Shown: positions 42,007-50,907 of the stretch, in pieces
Layout: each line of letters starts with the position of its first letter
How positions within the stretch are numbered: the stretch's first letter is position 1
From: Fen-1362 sp049516395
GTDB taxonomy: Bacteria > Planctomycetota > Phycisphaerae > Sedimentisphaerales > Anaerobacaceae
DNA: 64,000 nt
Assembly (NCBI GenBank): GCA_049516395.1
Contig: JBEKTD010000001.1
Coordinates: forward strand, 310,001 to 374,000
Direction of reading: 5' to 3'
The notes under the pieces: generated by a model
What the model was told of the DNA's origin: nothing
Database searches by the model: none
What the model saw: only the letters and a program-made list of their open reading frames with translations
Position numbers and translations under genes: made by a program

Positions 42007-44505
42007 GTGAAAACAATCTGGTGTAATGTTTTTGTGGTTGTGGCCTGCGTGGCGATTTTAGCACAACCGGCGTGTTCGGCTGATGTGAATGATTCCAATT
42101 TAACACAACCGGTGAGTCCCGTTAGGGATGGCCAAGCCATTATGGCCGATGCGAATGATTCCAATCTAACACAGCCGGCACGTTCGGCTGACGCAAATGA
42201 TTCCAATTTAACACAACCGGCACGTTCGGCTGATGTGAATGATTCCAATCAGGTTATTTCGGCGATTCGAGTCGAGGGCAACGTCAGCGTAAAGAAGCAG
42301 GACGTTCTCGCCAAAATTCGCACAAGACAGGATGAGGTCTTCAATGCAACAATTGCGGCTGAAGACGTAAAACGAATAGCCGAGGTCAAAGGCGTTGAGT
42401 ACTGCTATTACAACACGAAATTGGTTGACGGGAAAATCGAGCTGACTTTTGTTGTTGTCGAGAGGAACCTTATAAGGTCGATTGGCTTTACAGGTAATAA
42501 AACATTTAAAGACAAAAAGCTTACAGAGAAGCTTGGCTTCAAAGTCGGCGATTATCTTGACCCGGTCCTGGCGCATACTTATGCCACAACAATCCTTGAG
42601 TTTTACCACCAGAGTGGTTTTCCGTATGTCGAGGTATCGCTTGATACCGAGAAGTTATCGTCCGGCAAGCTGGTTTATAACATCAAGGAGGGGCCGCGAG
42701 TAAAAATCGACGATGTGAAATTCAGCGGCAACAAACGCCTTGGGTCGCGAGAGCTGAAGCAAGCCATCAAAACCCGTACCAGAACCTGGGTGGTGTTCCA
42801 GAAATACTACAATGAGGAGGAGCTTGCCGAGGATGTATCGAAGCTCCAGCGTGTGTATCAGAAGAAGGGATTTCTTAATGCAAAGATTGAGGCCCAGCGT
42901 CAGTTCAACGCCGATAAGAGCAAGGTACGCATTACCTTTGCCATCGAGGAGGGGGTTGCTTACGCGGTGGAAAATACCATTTTTACCGGCAACCAGGAAT
43001 ATGACAGCAAGAAGCTGTATGGGCAGATGACGCTTTTGAACGGTCAGACATATAACGAGCAGATGGCCGAAACCGATACAAAGCAGATTATTAAGCAATA
43101 CAGGGGAACCGGCTTTATTGACGCAAAGGTCGAGCGTGGCATCAAGTTTGTTTCAGATAAGACGGTCGCTATCGAATACACAGTAAAAGAAGGCGAGCGT
43201 TTTCGCATAGGGCAGATAACAATTACCGGAAATGAGCAGACCAAGGACAAAGTTGTTCGCCGGGTGCTCGACGAGTATGATTTCCAGCCGGGAAAATGGT
43301 ACAACGGCGATATTGCCCGCGGAGACGGCAAGGGCGAACTCGAGAAAAATCTCCAGCAGATTGTGCTCACCGAGCACGACGGCGCGACAATCACGCCATC
43401 TGGCTCGACCCCAGGCAAAAAAGACGCCCAGGTCAGTATTATCGAAGGCAAGACAGGTATGATTATGCTGGGCGCGGGGGTGTCCAGCGACAGCGGCATT
43501 ATGGGCCAGCTCACTTATGAGCAGAGAAATTTCGATATCGGTGATAGGCCGAAGAGTTTGGACGATTTTGCGTCGGGCAAGGCCTTCAAAGGCGGCGGTC
43601 AAACTTTGCGAATTTCCCTGCAGCCCGGAACGCAACTTAGCACATATTCTGTCAGCTTTACCGAACCATACCTCAACGACAAGCCAGTCAGTTTGGATGT
43701 GGTCGGCTCGAAATGGCAAAGATTGCGGGAATGTTACGACGAAGACAGATTAAAAGGATTTGTCGGTTTAGACAAGCGAGAAAAAGACAAATGGCATGAG
43801 AACATCGGGGTCCGCGTGGAACAGATCAACATTACCGCCGTTAGTGACGATGCGCCCGAAGAGATAAAGAAAGTTGCAGGCGAAAATCTTCTCGCAGGCA
43901 TCCGGGTTGGCGCGGGCAGGGACCTTACCGATAACAAGTTTAATCCCTCAAAGGGTCAGAATTTCGACTTGTCTTACGAAGAAGTTTCCTGCGACAACAT
44001 GTTTGGTATTCTAAGCGGCACTTACAGAAAATATTTTACGCTATACGAGGATTTAGCTGAGCGAAAGACCGTTTTGTCTACCAAACTTTTAGGGGCGACC
44101 ATTTTGGGCGATGCGCCTCCTTTTGAGAAGTTTTACGCGGGCGGCACCGGCCCTTACGGTATCCGCGGTTTCCAGTATCGCGGCGTCAGCACCAGGGGGC
44201 TTCAGACAAATAATCTGTGGTCGGCGGCGGAGCGAAACGACCCAATCGGCAGCGACTGGATAATCCTGGCTAATGCCGAAGTTGCCGTTCCGCTTATCAG
44301 TGATAACATAGCGTTGCTGTTCTTTGTTGACAGCGGCAAAATCGATACCGGCGGCTATCGTGTCGGCGCCGGCACCGGTATCCAGATAATGATACCGCAA
44401 TGGTTCGGACCTGTTCCAATGCGGTTTGAACTCGCAGACCCGTTGATGAAAAGCGACGGCGACAAGACCCAGGTCTTCAGTTTCTCCGTAGGAACCTTAT
44501 TCTGA
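42007..44505 (+). CDS. bamA: Outer membrane protein assembly factor BamA with N-terminal tandem repeats
   Basis: 832 residues; GTG start 22 bases after dnaB. Signal peptide, then a tandem repeat (LTQPARSADANDSN units), then five POTRA domains (first begins ISAIRVEGNVSVKKQDVL), then the Omp85 beta-barrel with the L6-type sequence GTGPYGIRGFQYRGV and a terminal strand ending in SFSVGTLF (aromatic C-terminus). BamA inserts beta-barrel proteins such as the secretin into the outer membrane. It begins the run bamA-skp-lpxD-lpxC/fabZ-lpxA seen in many diderm bacteria. The N-terminal repeat also carries an SPVRDGQAIM insertion of the dnaB-type element. Confidence 0.94.
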   Translation: MKTIWCNVFVVVACVAILAQPACSADVNDSNLTQPVSPVRDGQAIMADANDSNLTQPARSADANDSNLTQPARSADVNDSNQVISAIRVEGNVSVKKQDVLAKIRTRQDEVFNATIAAEDVKRIAEVKGVEYCYYNTKLVDGKIELTFVVVERNLIRSIGFTGNKTFKDKKLTEKLGFKVGDYLDPVLAHTYATTILEFYHQSGFPYVEVSLDTEKLSSGKLVYNIKEGPRVKIDDVKFSGNKRLGSRELKQAIKTRTRTWVVFQKYYNEEELAEDVSKLQRVYQKKGFLNAKIEAQRQFNADKSKVRITFAIEEGVAYAVENTIFTGNQEYDSKKLYGQMTLLNGQTYNEQMAETDTKQIIKQYRGTGFIDAKVERGIKFVSDKTVAIEYTVKEGERFRIGQITITGNEQTKDKVVRRVLDEYDFQPGKWYNGDIARGDGKGELEKNLQQIVLTEHDGATITPSGSTPGKKDAQVSIIEGKTGMIMLGAGVSSDSGIMGQLTYEQRNFDIGDRPKSLDDFASGKAFKGGGQTLRISLQPGTQLSTYSVSFTEPYLNDKPVSLDVVGSKWQRLRECYDEDRLKGFVGLDKREKDKWHENIGVRVEQINITAVSDDAPEEIKKVAGENLLAGIRVGAGRDLTDNKFNPSKGQNFDLSYEEVSCDNMFGILSGTYRKYFTLYEDLAERKTVLSTKLLGATILGDAPPFEKFYAGGTGPYGIRGFQYRGVSTRGLQTNNLWSAAERNDPIGSDWIILANAEVAVPLISDNIALLFFVDSGKIDTGGYRVGAGTGIQIMIPQWFGPVPMRFELADPLMKSDGDKTQVFSFSVGTLF
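42058..42249 (+). repeat. 42-bp tandem repeat in the bamA 5' coding region
   Basis: Four units encoding LAQPACSADVNDSN, LTQPV-(insert)-ADANDSN, LTQPARSADANDSN and LTQPARSADVNDSN. The first unit includes the signal-peptidase region (AQPACSA before DV). The second unit contains an extra 24 bases with CCCGTTAGGGATGGCCAAG. All keep the reading frame. Confidence 0.8.
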
Positions 44506-44605
44506 GGTCAGAATTATCGTAGCAGGAGGGGGTTTGCGGATTCCTTTGGTTTTTCGTAGAATATCTGCCGTGTAAGGATTGATAATCAATAAGAAAGGGA
44601 AAATT

Positions 44606-45187
44606 ATGAAGCGTAAGTCAATTGTTGTTATGGTTTTTGTAATAATAATGTCAGGTTTTATTGTGAGCGCTGGAGCCGTTAGGGCGGCTGATAATAAGTG
44701 CCTGAAGATAGGTGTTGTAAGCGTCCGCAAGATATTCCAGGACTGCAAGCGTAACACCAAGTACAGACAGGAAATGACCGCCGAGCGAGACAAGATCGAA
44801 GTGGAACTTGAGAGTTTGTCCAAGGATATAGACGCCAGCAAAAGCAAGTTGAAGATGCTGAAGCAGGGCAGCACGGATTATTTATCGGGTATTAAAGACG
44901 TGTTAGACAAGCAGGCGAGCTTGCAGGCCAAGCAGGAATACTTCAAACGCCAGATGGATATGCGGGAGCAGACGGTCGTTGAGCAGCTTTTCAAGGATGT
45001 CATCAAGGCAACCGGTGAAGTCGCAAAAGAGAAAGGATTCGACATAGTGCTCGAAAAAAGCGAGCCGGACCTGCCTGCGGCAAATTCGAATGAGCTTACG
45101 CTGGCAATCAGCACGCACAAGGTTTTGTATAGCTCCGGCTGTGAGGATATTACCGACGCGGTTATGGCGAAGGTTGACGCTAATTAG
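44606..45187 (+). CDS. skp: OmpH/Skp-family periplasmic chaperone
   Basis: 193 residues from ATG 44606, preceded by AAAGGG. Signal peptide MKRKSIVVMVFVIIMSGFIV. The mature part begins with KIGVVSVRKIFQDCKRN, the Skp/OmpH opening strand, followed by long coiled-coil arms (MTAERDKIEVELESLSKDID... FKRQMDMREQ) and a closing strand FDIVLEKSEPDLP. Skp trimers hold unfolded outer-membrane proteins on the way to BamA. The gene lies between bamA and lpxD, its usual position. Confidence 0.9.
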   Translation: MKRKSIVVMVFVIIMSGFIVSAGAVRAADNKCLKIGVVSVRKIFQDCKRNTKYRQEMTAERDKIEVELESLSKDIDASKSKLKMLKQGSTDYLSGIKDVLDKQASLQAKQEYFKRQMDMREQTVVEQLFKDVIKATGEVAKEKGFDIVLEKSEPDLPAANSNELTLAISTHKVLYSSGCEDITDAVMAKVDAN

Positions 45188-45191
45188 CTGT

Positions 45192-45268
45192 GAAAAATTG
45201 AGAAGTGAGAAGTGAGAATTCAGAATTTTATCTTTCTTAATTCTAAGTTCTAAATTCTGCATTAAAAT
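45192..45268. repeat. Word-repeat spacer before lpxD
   Basis: GAGAAGTGAGAAGTGAGAAT and CAGAATTTT words followed by complementary TTCTTAATTCTAAGTTCTAA; an inverted arrangement as at 535-610. Confidence 0.5.
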
Positions 45269-45271
45269 TTT

Positions 45272-46327
45272 ATGGAACTGACGATTACAGAATTAGCTAA
45301 ACGGCTGAAAGCGGAGCTAATCGGCGACGGGGCCGGCGTTGTTCGTTCGGTTGGGCCTGTCGGTTCTGCTGACCAGACGACGTTAACTTTTCTGGCGGAC
45401 GAAAAACATCTCGCCGAGCTGAGAAAATCCCGTTGCGGCGCCGTTATGGTCAACAAGGCAATCGAGGGATTTTCGCAATCCCAGTTGATTGTGAAAAATG
45501 TCAACGCGGCGTTGATTGAGGCGTTGAAGATTTTTGCGCCGGAACTTCAGCCGGCGACGCCGGGCGTGGACTCGACCGCCAAAGTTGCTGCCAGTGTTAA
45601 AATCGGCAAGAATGTTTCGATTGGCCCATTTGTGGTTATTGAGGGCGGCGTTGAAGTTGGCGACGATACGATTATCGCAGCGGGCTGTAAAATCGGTCAG
45701 AACACAAAAATAGGTCGAAGCACGCGACTCGACTGCAATGTCGTTGTTTATCATAACTGCACGATAGGAAATAACGTTATCATTCAGGCCAATACCGTCA
45801 TCGGTTCTGTCGGCTTCGGTTATTCTTTAATTGACGGCGCTCACCGGCTTATCCCGCATAACGGCGTTGTTGTTATTGAGGATTACGTGGATATAGGCGC
45901 CAATTGCTGCGTTGACAGGGCAAAATTCGGCGAGACGCGAATCGGCGCTGGCACAAAAATTGATAACCTCGTTCAAATTGCCCATAACGTAATAATCGGC
46001 AGGTGTTGTCTGATAGTGAGCCAAGTGGGCATATCCGGCAGTTGTAAAATAGGCGATGGTGTTGTTCTCGCGGGCCAGGTTGGTCTTGCGGACAATATCG
46101 AGATAGGCGCAGGCGTTATGGTCGGTGCCCAGTCGGGCGTGATGAACAACGTTCCGCCCGGAAAACAGCTCGCATGGACGCCGGCAATCGACCGCAAAGA
46201 GGCGTTTCGCGCGGTGGCCGGCATTCTTCGGCTGCATACGGTTATTGAGCAGGTTAAAAAATTATCCGCAAGGGTCGATAAACTTGAAACCACGAATACG
46301 CAAAGCCACGAAGAAAAACTAAAGTAA
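45272..46327 (+). CDS. lpxD: UDP-3-O-acylglucosamine N-acyltransferase
   Basis: 351 residues. Adds the second hydroxyacyl chain (N-linked) in lipid A synthesis from acyl-ACP. N-terminal uridine-binding domain (ELTITELAKRLKAELIG), then a left-handed beta-helix of hexapeptide repeats (IGKNVSIGPFVVIEGGVEVG and on), a conserved GYSLIDGAHRLIPH, and the catalytic His region LVQIAHNVIIGRC. The last residues, TTNTQSHEEKLK, are encoded by CCACGAATACGCAAAGCCAC words that continue past the stop, so the tail seems repeat-derived. Confidence 0.95.
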   Translation: MELTITELAKRLKAELIGDGAGVVRSVGPVGSADQTTLTFLADEKHLAELRKSRCGAVMVNKAIEGFSQSQLIVKNVNAALIEALKIFAPELQPATPGVDSTAKVAASVKIGKNVSIGPFVVIEGGVEVGDDTIIAAGCKIGQNTKIGRSTRLDCNVVVYHNCTIGNNVIIQANTVIGSVGFGYSLIDGAHRLIPHNGVVVIEDYVDIGANCCVDRAKFGETRIGAGTKIDNLVQIAHNVIIGRCCLIVSQVGISGSCKIGDGVVLAGQVGLADNIEIGAGVMVGAQSGVMNNVPPGKQLAWTPAIDRKEAFRAVAGILRLHTVIEQVKKLSARVDKLETTNTQSHEEKLK

Positions 46328-46376
46328 AACAAAAAAAAGAAATATTTGTGTCTTGGTGTTTGAGTGGTGAAGACAA
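46290..46376. repeat. Word repeat spanning the lpxD 3' end
   Basis: CACGAATACGCAAAGCCACG and AAGAAAAACTAAAG, followed after the stop codon by TTTGTGTCTTGGTGTTTGAG and TGGTG, roughly the complement. The inverted repeat includes the last 12 codons of lpxD. Confidence 0.5.
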
Positions 46377-46379
46377 AAA

Positions 46380-47690
46380 ATGAAACTGCAAAAGACGATA
46401 GCGACTCCGACAGCCATTAGCGGCAAAGGTCTGTTTGGCGGCAAGGAGGCGTCGGTTGTTTTTCGCCCCGCCCCCGTTGAAACAGGCGTGGTTTTTGTCC
46501 GTACTGATTTGGCGGAGCCGGTTCGCATCAGAGCCATCGCTTTGAATATCGGCGAACGAACCCGCCGAACCACCATAAAAAAAGGTCCCGTCAGCATTGA
46601 AACCATCGAGCATTGCCTGGCCGCTGTTTCTGCCCTTGAAATAGATAACCTAACTATTGAAGTTGACGCGCCCGAGCTGCCGGCGGCGGATTGCAGCGCC
46701 GGGGAATTTTTCCGGGTGTTGAGCCAGGCGGGTCTCGTCGAGCAGGAAGCCCCGCGGCACGAATTTATAATCCAGGAACCTATTTTAATAACATCGGGCG
46801 AGGCCTCGATATACGCGCTGCCGTTCGCGGATGACGCGCTGAATATCACATACGACCTCGACTACGGCGGGCATACAGGAATCGGCAGGCAAATTTACAG
46901 TTGTCGCCTTACCTCCGACAGTTTCGAGAAAAATCTCGCCCGCGCCAGGACGTTTCTCCTTGAAGTCGAGGCCAGGCAGTTCCAGTCGCACGGGATGGGG
47001 ACACATCTTACGCCGAGGGATATTCTCGTTATTGATTCCGACGGCCCGATTAAAAACTCATACAGGTTTCCCGATGAGTGCGTCAGGCATAAAATAGTTG
47101 ACCTCATAGGCGACCTTTCTCTGGTCGGCAGGGCAATCAAGGGCAGAATAGTTTCGTATAAAAGCGGTCATTCGCTGAATCATCAGCTTGCGCACAAGCT
47201 TTATGAGGCAGCCGAAAGGCAGGAGCGCACCGCAAAATTCGGCACCGATGCGCTGCTCGATATCCGCGCAATAACCAAAATACTCCCGCACCGCTACCCG
47301 TTTTTGCTGGTTGACAAGGTAATCGAGCTTGAAAGCGACGGATTCATAAAAGGCATAAAAAACGTAACCTTCAATGAGCATTTTTTCCAGGGGCATTTCC
47401 CCGGCACGCCCATTATGCCGGGCGTTCTTGTCGTGGAGGCGATGGCCCAGATATCAGGCCTGATGTTTGCCCAGCGGCTCGAACATACGGGCAAGCTGGC
47501 GGTTTTGCTGAGTATGGACGGTGTAAAGCTTCGCAGGGCCGTGGTTCCCGGCGACCAGATTATTCTTACCGCGGAAGCCGTTAAGAGCCATACGAGAAGC
47601 GCCCATTGTAAATGCAAGGCAATGGTAGGCGACGTTGTTGTCGCCGAATGTGAACTCAAGTTTATGCTCGTGGATAATGACAAATTATAG
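46380..47690 (+). CDS. lpxC/fabZ: Bifunctional LpxC/FabZ fusion (UDP-3-O-acyl-GlcNAc deacetylase / hydroxyacyl-ACP dehydratase)
   Basis: 436 residues. Residues 1-285 are LpxC, the zinc deacetylase that commits to lipid A. They include SIETIEHCLAAVSALEID with the first zinc His, RHKIVDLIGDLSLVGRAIKG with the second His and the Asp, and YKSGHSLNHQLAHKL with the catalytic His. Residues about 290-436 are FabZ (KILPHRYPFLLVDKVIELES, then FFQGHFPGTPIMPGVLVVEA), the dehydratase that competes for the same hydroxyacyl-ACP pool. The fusion is known in Bacteroidetes and related diderms. It lies between lpxD and lpxA. Confidence 0.95.
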   Translation: MKLQKTIATPTAISGKGLFGGKEASVVFRPAPVETGVVFVRTDLAEPVRIRAIALNIGERTRRTTIKKGPVSIETIEHCLAAVSALEIDNLTIEVDAPELPAADCSAGEFFRVLSQAGLVEQEAPRHEFIIQEPILITSGEASIYALPFADDALNITYDLDYGGHTGIGRQIYSCRLTSDSFEKNLARARTFLLEVEARQFQSHGMGTHLTPRDILVIDSDGPIKNSYRFPDECVRHKIVDLIGDLSLVGRAIKGRIVSYKSGHSLNHQLAHKLYEAAERQERTAKFGTDALLDIRAITKILPHRYPFLLVDKVIELESDGFIKGIKNVTFNEHFFQGHFPGTPIMPGVLVVEAMAQISGLMFAQRLEHTGKLAVLLSMDGVKLRRAVVPGDQIILTAEAVKSHTRSAHCKCKAMVGDVVVAECELKFMLVDNDKL

Positions 47691-47720
47691 AATATTAAAA
47701 TCGAAATACAGGATGCCAAA

Positions 47721-48527
47721 ATGAAACAGATTCACTCAACAGCGGTTATCGAAGAAGGAGCAATCATACAGGAAGGCGTCGTAATCGGGCCTCATTGCTT
47801 TGTGGAAACCGGCGCGGTTATCGGCGAAGGGACCATTCTCGGAGCCAACGTCGTTATCGGTAAAGACGTCCGCATCGGAAAACGTAATCATCTGTTTCCC
47901 AATTGCGTGATAGGAGGCCAGCCCCAGATACTCAATCTTGGTCCCGACGCCAAAATCGGCGGTCTGGTAATCGGTGACGACAACACAATTCGCGAACAGG
48001 TTACTATTCATCCGAGTATGCACCACGATGGCCTCACCAAAGTCGGCAACTCCAATCTGATTATGGTTGGCGTACATATAGGCCACGATTGTATTCTTGA
48101 AGACAAAATCGTCCTCAGTAACTTCACGCAGGTAAGCGGGCACTGTAAAATCGGGACGGGCGTCTGGCTTTCAGGAGTAGTCCTGATTCACCAGTTTATT
48201 ACCATCGGCAGATGGTGTTACGCCGCAGGTCTTGCGGGAATTAACAAGGATGTTCCGCCTTTTTTGATTGTCAGCGGGCACTATCCGCCGGAGGTTCGAG
48301 GCGTCAATAAGCGAGGCCTCAAACGCGCCGGGCTGAACGAGAAACAACAGAAGGCAATCCTGGATGCTTATAAGCATCTCTACCGCGACGACAAAAAGCC
48401 ATTGCTGCAGAAGGCAAAAGAAATGGCCAAAGAAGCCGGCCTCGACGAGAACGTCCGCGATATGGTTGACGCCGTTCTAAAAAGCAGCGAGCACCGCTAC
48501 GGCAGGTATCTCGAAAAATTCAGGTAG
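47721..48527 (+). CDS. lpxA: UDP-N-acetylglucosamine O-acyltransferase
   Basis: 268 residues, normal length. First step of lipid A synthesis. Hexapeptide-repeat beta-helix (IHSTAVIEEGAIIQEGVVIG) with the family motif NTIREQVTIHPSM (cf. NxIREFVTIN), the catalytic His region VGVHIGHDCILED, and a helical C-terminal domain (GVNKRGLKRAGLNEKQQKAI). It follows the LpxC/FabZ fusion by 30 bases and precedes a Gfo/Idh dehydrogenase. Confidence 0.96.
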   Translation: MKQIHSTAVIEEGAIIQEGVVIGPHCFVETGAVIGEGTILGANVVIGKDVRIGKRNHLFPNCVIGGQPQILNLGPDAKIGGLVIGDDNTIREQVTIHPSMHHDGLTKVGNSNLIMVGVHIGHDCILEDKIVLSNFTQVSGHCKIGTGVWLSGVVLIHQFITIGRWCYAAGLAGINKDVPPFLIVSGHYPPEVRGVNKRGLKRAGLNEKQQKAILDAYKHLYRDDKKPLLQKAKEMAKEAGLDENVRDMVDAVLKSSEHRYGRYLEKFR

Positions 48528-48568
48528 TATTCGATGGGCTGATGGGGGCTATCCTTAAAAGGATTGAT

Positions 48569-49576
48569 ATGGATAAATTGCGAACCGCAGTCGTTGGCGC
48601 AGGCAAGATGGGCGAAATTCACGCCCGCGTTTACTCAGAGCTGCCCCAGAGCAATCTCGTTGCCATTGTCGATGTTGATGCTGACAAGGCAAAACGACTG
48701 GCGAAAAAATACCGCTGTGAATCAGCCCAGAATGTGACCGAATTGATTGGCAAGGTCGATGCGGTAACAATCTCCGCGCCAACCACCGAGCATTTTGTAC
48801 TGGCAAAGCCGCTGATTGAGGCGGGTATCGCGGTCCTTATAGAAAAACCCCTTGCAGCCGACGTGAATCAGGCGAGAGATATTGTGGCGCTCGCCAAGAA
48901 GACCGGCTGTCTTGTCGCGGTAGGCCACTCCGAGCGATGCAACCCGGTTGTTCAGGCGATGAAACGGCTGCAAATCGAGCCGAAATTTATTGAGGCGGCG
49001 AGAATAAGCCCGTATCCTTTTCGTTCAACCGATATCGGCGTTGTTCTCGATATTATGATTCACGACATAGATATTATTCTGTCGCTTGCCGCGAGCAAGG
49101 TCGTTAAAGTTGACGCCGTTGGGATAGGCGTTATTGACCCGGCTAATGAAGATATCTGCAACGCCAGAATCGCTTTTGAAAACGGCTGTGTCGCCAATGT
49201 AACCGCGTCGCGGCTTGCCTTGAAAACCGAACGCAAAGTCCGTGTTTTCAGCAAACAGGCGTATCTCAGCGTCGATTATTTCAAAAAGACGGGCGTGGTA
49301 ATCAAAGCCGCCCCGAATATAGACCTTGTCGAGAAAATCAGGCAGCTCAAAAAAGCGGGGACATTTGCTTTGCTTACCGCCGGCTGGCAGGACCTTCTGC
49401 ACCGCGAAACTCTTGACGTTGACGACAAAGAGCCGCTTCGTCTTGAGCAGGAGGCGTTTCTGCGGGCGGTCGCCGACAAAACGCTTCGACCTGAGGTTGT
49501 TGCCGAAGAAGGTCTTGCGGCGATGGAATGCGCTGCTATGATACTTGAGTCAATGCGACAGCATAAATGGGAATGA
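48569..49576 (+). CDS. Gfo/Idh/MocA-family NAD(P)-dependent oxidoreductase
   Basis: 335 residues from ATG 48569, preceded by AAAAGG. Rossmann motif VVGAGKMGEIHARVY; the EKP motif is IEKPLAADVNQARD; the HD motif of the second domain is MIHDIDIIL. These enzymes oxidise or reduce sugar rings. Next to lpxA, it may act on a UDP-sugar for lipid A or core, as GnnA does in bacteria making diamino lipid A. There is, however, no GnnB-type aminotransferase next to it, so this role is only an inference from location. Confidence 0.85.
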   Translation: MDKLRTAVVGAGKMGEIHARVYSELPQSNLVAIVDVDADKAKRLAKKYRCESAQNVTELIGKVDAVTISAPTTEHFVLAKPLIEAGIAVLIEKPLAADVNQARDIVALAKKTGCLVAVGHSERCNPVVQAMKRLQIEPKFIEAARISPYPFRSTDIGVVLDIMIHDIDIILSLAASKVVKVDAVGIGVIDPANEDICNARIAFENGCVANVTASRLALKTERKVRVFSKQAYLSVDYFKKTGVVIKAAPNIDLVEKIRQLKKAGTFALLTAGWQDLLHRETLDVDDKEPLRLEQEAFLRAVADKTLRPEVVAEEGLAAMECAAMILESMRQHKWE

Positions 49577-49610
49577 TTGTTCATTATTGATTGATGATGG
49601 AAGGTGTTAT

Positions 49611-50219
49611 ATGAAGTACAGGAACTCAGGCGTTTGTCTGCTTATTGTTGCGGCCGCTTTGATATTTTTGGCGTTCGGCTGCCGGTCAGGAAAAGGTAAT
49701 CTTAAGGGGCTAAAAATGGTGAAACTGGAAACCACAAAAGGCGCAATAGTAATTGAAGTCAACGAAACGGCTGCCCCGGTAACGGCCGCCAATTTCCTGC
49801 AATATGTCAAGGATGGTTTTTACGACGGGACAATATTCCACAGGGTCAAGCCCAGTTTTATGATTCAGGGCGGCGGCTTTACCCCTGATATGAAGCAAAA
49901 AACGACGCGCCCGCCGATTGTTAATGAAGCCAAAAACGGTCTTAAGAATAAACGCGGCACTATCGCGATGGCCAGGTTATCCGACCCCAACAGCGCTACC
50001 TCGCAGTTTTTCATCAATGATGTTGACAATGTTTTTCTTAACTTCGGTGACCCCAGGAGTGTAGATGCGTTTGGATATTGTGTCTTCGGACAGGTTGTCG
50101 AAGGTATGGAGGTTGTCGATGCTATTGACAAGGTCAAGACCGGGATAAAAGAGATGTATCAGGATGTTCCCGTTGAGCCGGTAATTATCAAATCCGCGAA
50201 GGTCGTATCTAAAAAATAA
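49611..50219 (+). CDS. Peptidyl-prolyl isomerase (cyclophilin) lipoprotein
   Basis: 202 residues from ATG 49611. Lipoprotein signal with the lipobox LAFGC. Cyclophilin domain with MVKLETTKGAIVIEVNETAA, FYDGTIFHRVKPSFMIQGG (active-site F-HR), TSQFFINDVDN and FGYCVFGQVVEGMEVVD. Probably a periplasmic folding helper anchored to a membrane. It lies downstream of the outer-membrane biogenesis genes, which would fit a role in envelope protein folding. Confidence 0.92.
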   Translation: MKYRNSGVCLLIVAAALIFLAFGCRSGKGNLKGLKMVKLETTKGAIVIEVNETAAPVTAANFLQYVKDGFYDGTIFHRVKPSFMIQGGGFTPDMKQKTTRPPIVNEAKNGLKNKRGTIAMARLSDPNSATSQFFINDVDNVFLNFGDPRSVDAFGYCVFGQVVEGMEVVDAIDKVKTGIKEMYQDVPVEPVIIKSAKVVSKK

Positions 50220-50257
50220 TGGGGGATAAAACCTTAATTTTTTGAAAGGGGAAACAG

Positions 50258-50875
50258 ATGAGCAAAATCACAAAGGGAAACCTGGTAATCCTGGCGGTTT
50301 TGCTGGTCCTGTGCAACATGGAGTCCCGCGCCGCTGATAAACAGGAGGCAGACGCGCAACAAAAAGTCGCAAACCCATACGATAAGGCCGCTGTGTCGAT
50401 TGATGCTTCCATCGTAGAGGTAAATCTTCATAGTGCCGAACCGCTTATTATGAACCCCCGTGGTCCAAAAGGCGAATCGGTTTCAATGGAAAAGCTGCAG
50501 GCGGCACTCAATAAGGGGACCGCGAAAGTTACGGCGGGCACAAAACTGGCCGCACAAAATTTTAAGACAGCGAAAGTATCGTGTTACCAACAAATTAAGG
50601 TTGGTTCTACAACAAGTTATCAGGTGTACAATGCGGGTATGGAGTTCGCCGTTCAGCCATTTGTTTCTTCCGATGGAGAAATAACCTTGTCGTATAAGTT
50701 TGAACAGAGCGGATTCGACCGTGTATCTCAAACAGATTCTCTTCCGAATACCTCTGCCAGGAAACTCGAAGGCGAAATCCGCCTTGATTCCGGTAAGCCG
50801 ATAATAGCTGGCAGCGCCCAGAATGGTGACGAAGCGTATTTTCTGGTTATCAGCGCTACTATCGAAAATAAATAG
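50258..50875 (+). CDS. Secreted protein resembling the secretin beta-domain, unknown function
   Basis: 205 residues with a signal peptide (LVILAVLLVLCNMESRAA), preceded by GAAAGGGG. The mature sequence resembles the core of secretins in miniature: VSIDASIVEVN near the start, ITLSYKFEQSGFD, and EGEIRLDSGKPIIAGSAQ close to the end, which parallels the L-x-G-x-P-GL region of secretins. It is far too short to form a channel. It could be an orphan secretin-like domain or an unrelated beta protein; I do not recognise a family with certainty. Confidence 0.6.
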   Translation: MSKITKGNLVILAVLLVLCNMESRAADKQEADAQQKVANPYDKAAVSIDASIVEVNLHSAEPLIMNPRGPKGESVSMEKLQAALNKGTAKVTAGTKLAAQNFKTAKVSCYQQIKVGSTTSYQVYNAGMEFAVQPFVSSDGEITLSYKFEQSGFDRVSQTDSLPNTSARKLEGEIRLDSGKPIIAGSAQNGDEAYFLVISATIENK

Positions 50876-50907
50876 ATAACAACAGTGCAAGTGCCTGAAA
50901 CTGATTT

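Noticed and set aside
48555..48806. Minus-strand frame inside the Gfo/Idh gene
   Set aside because: Shadow of a conserved coding sequence.
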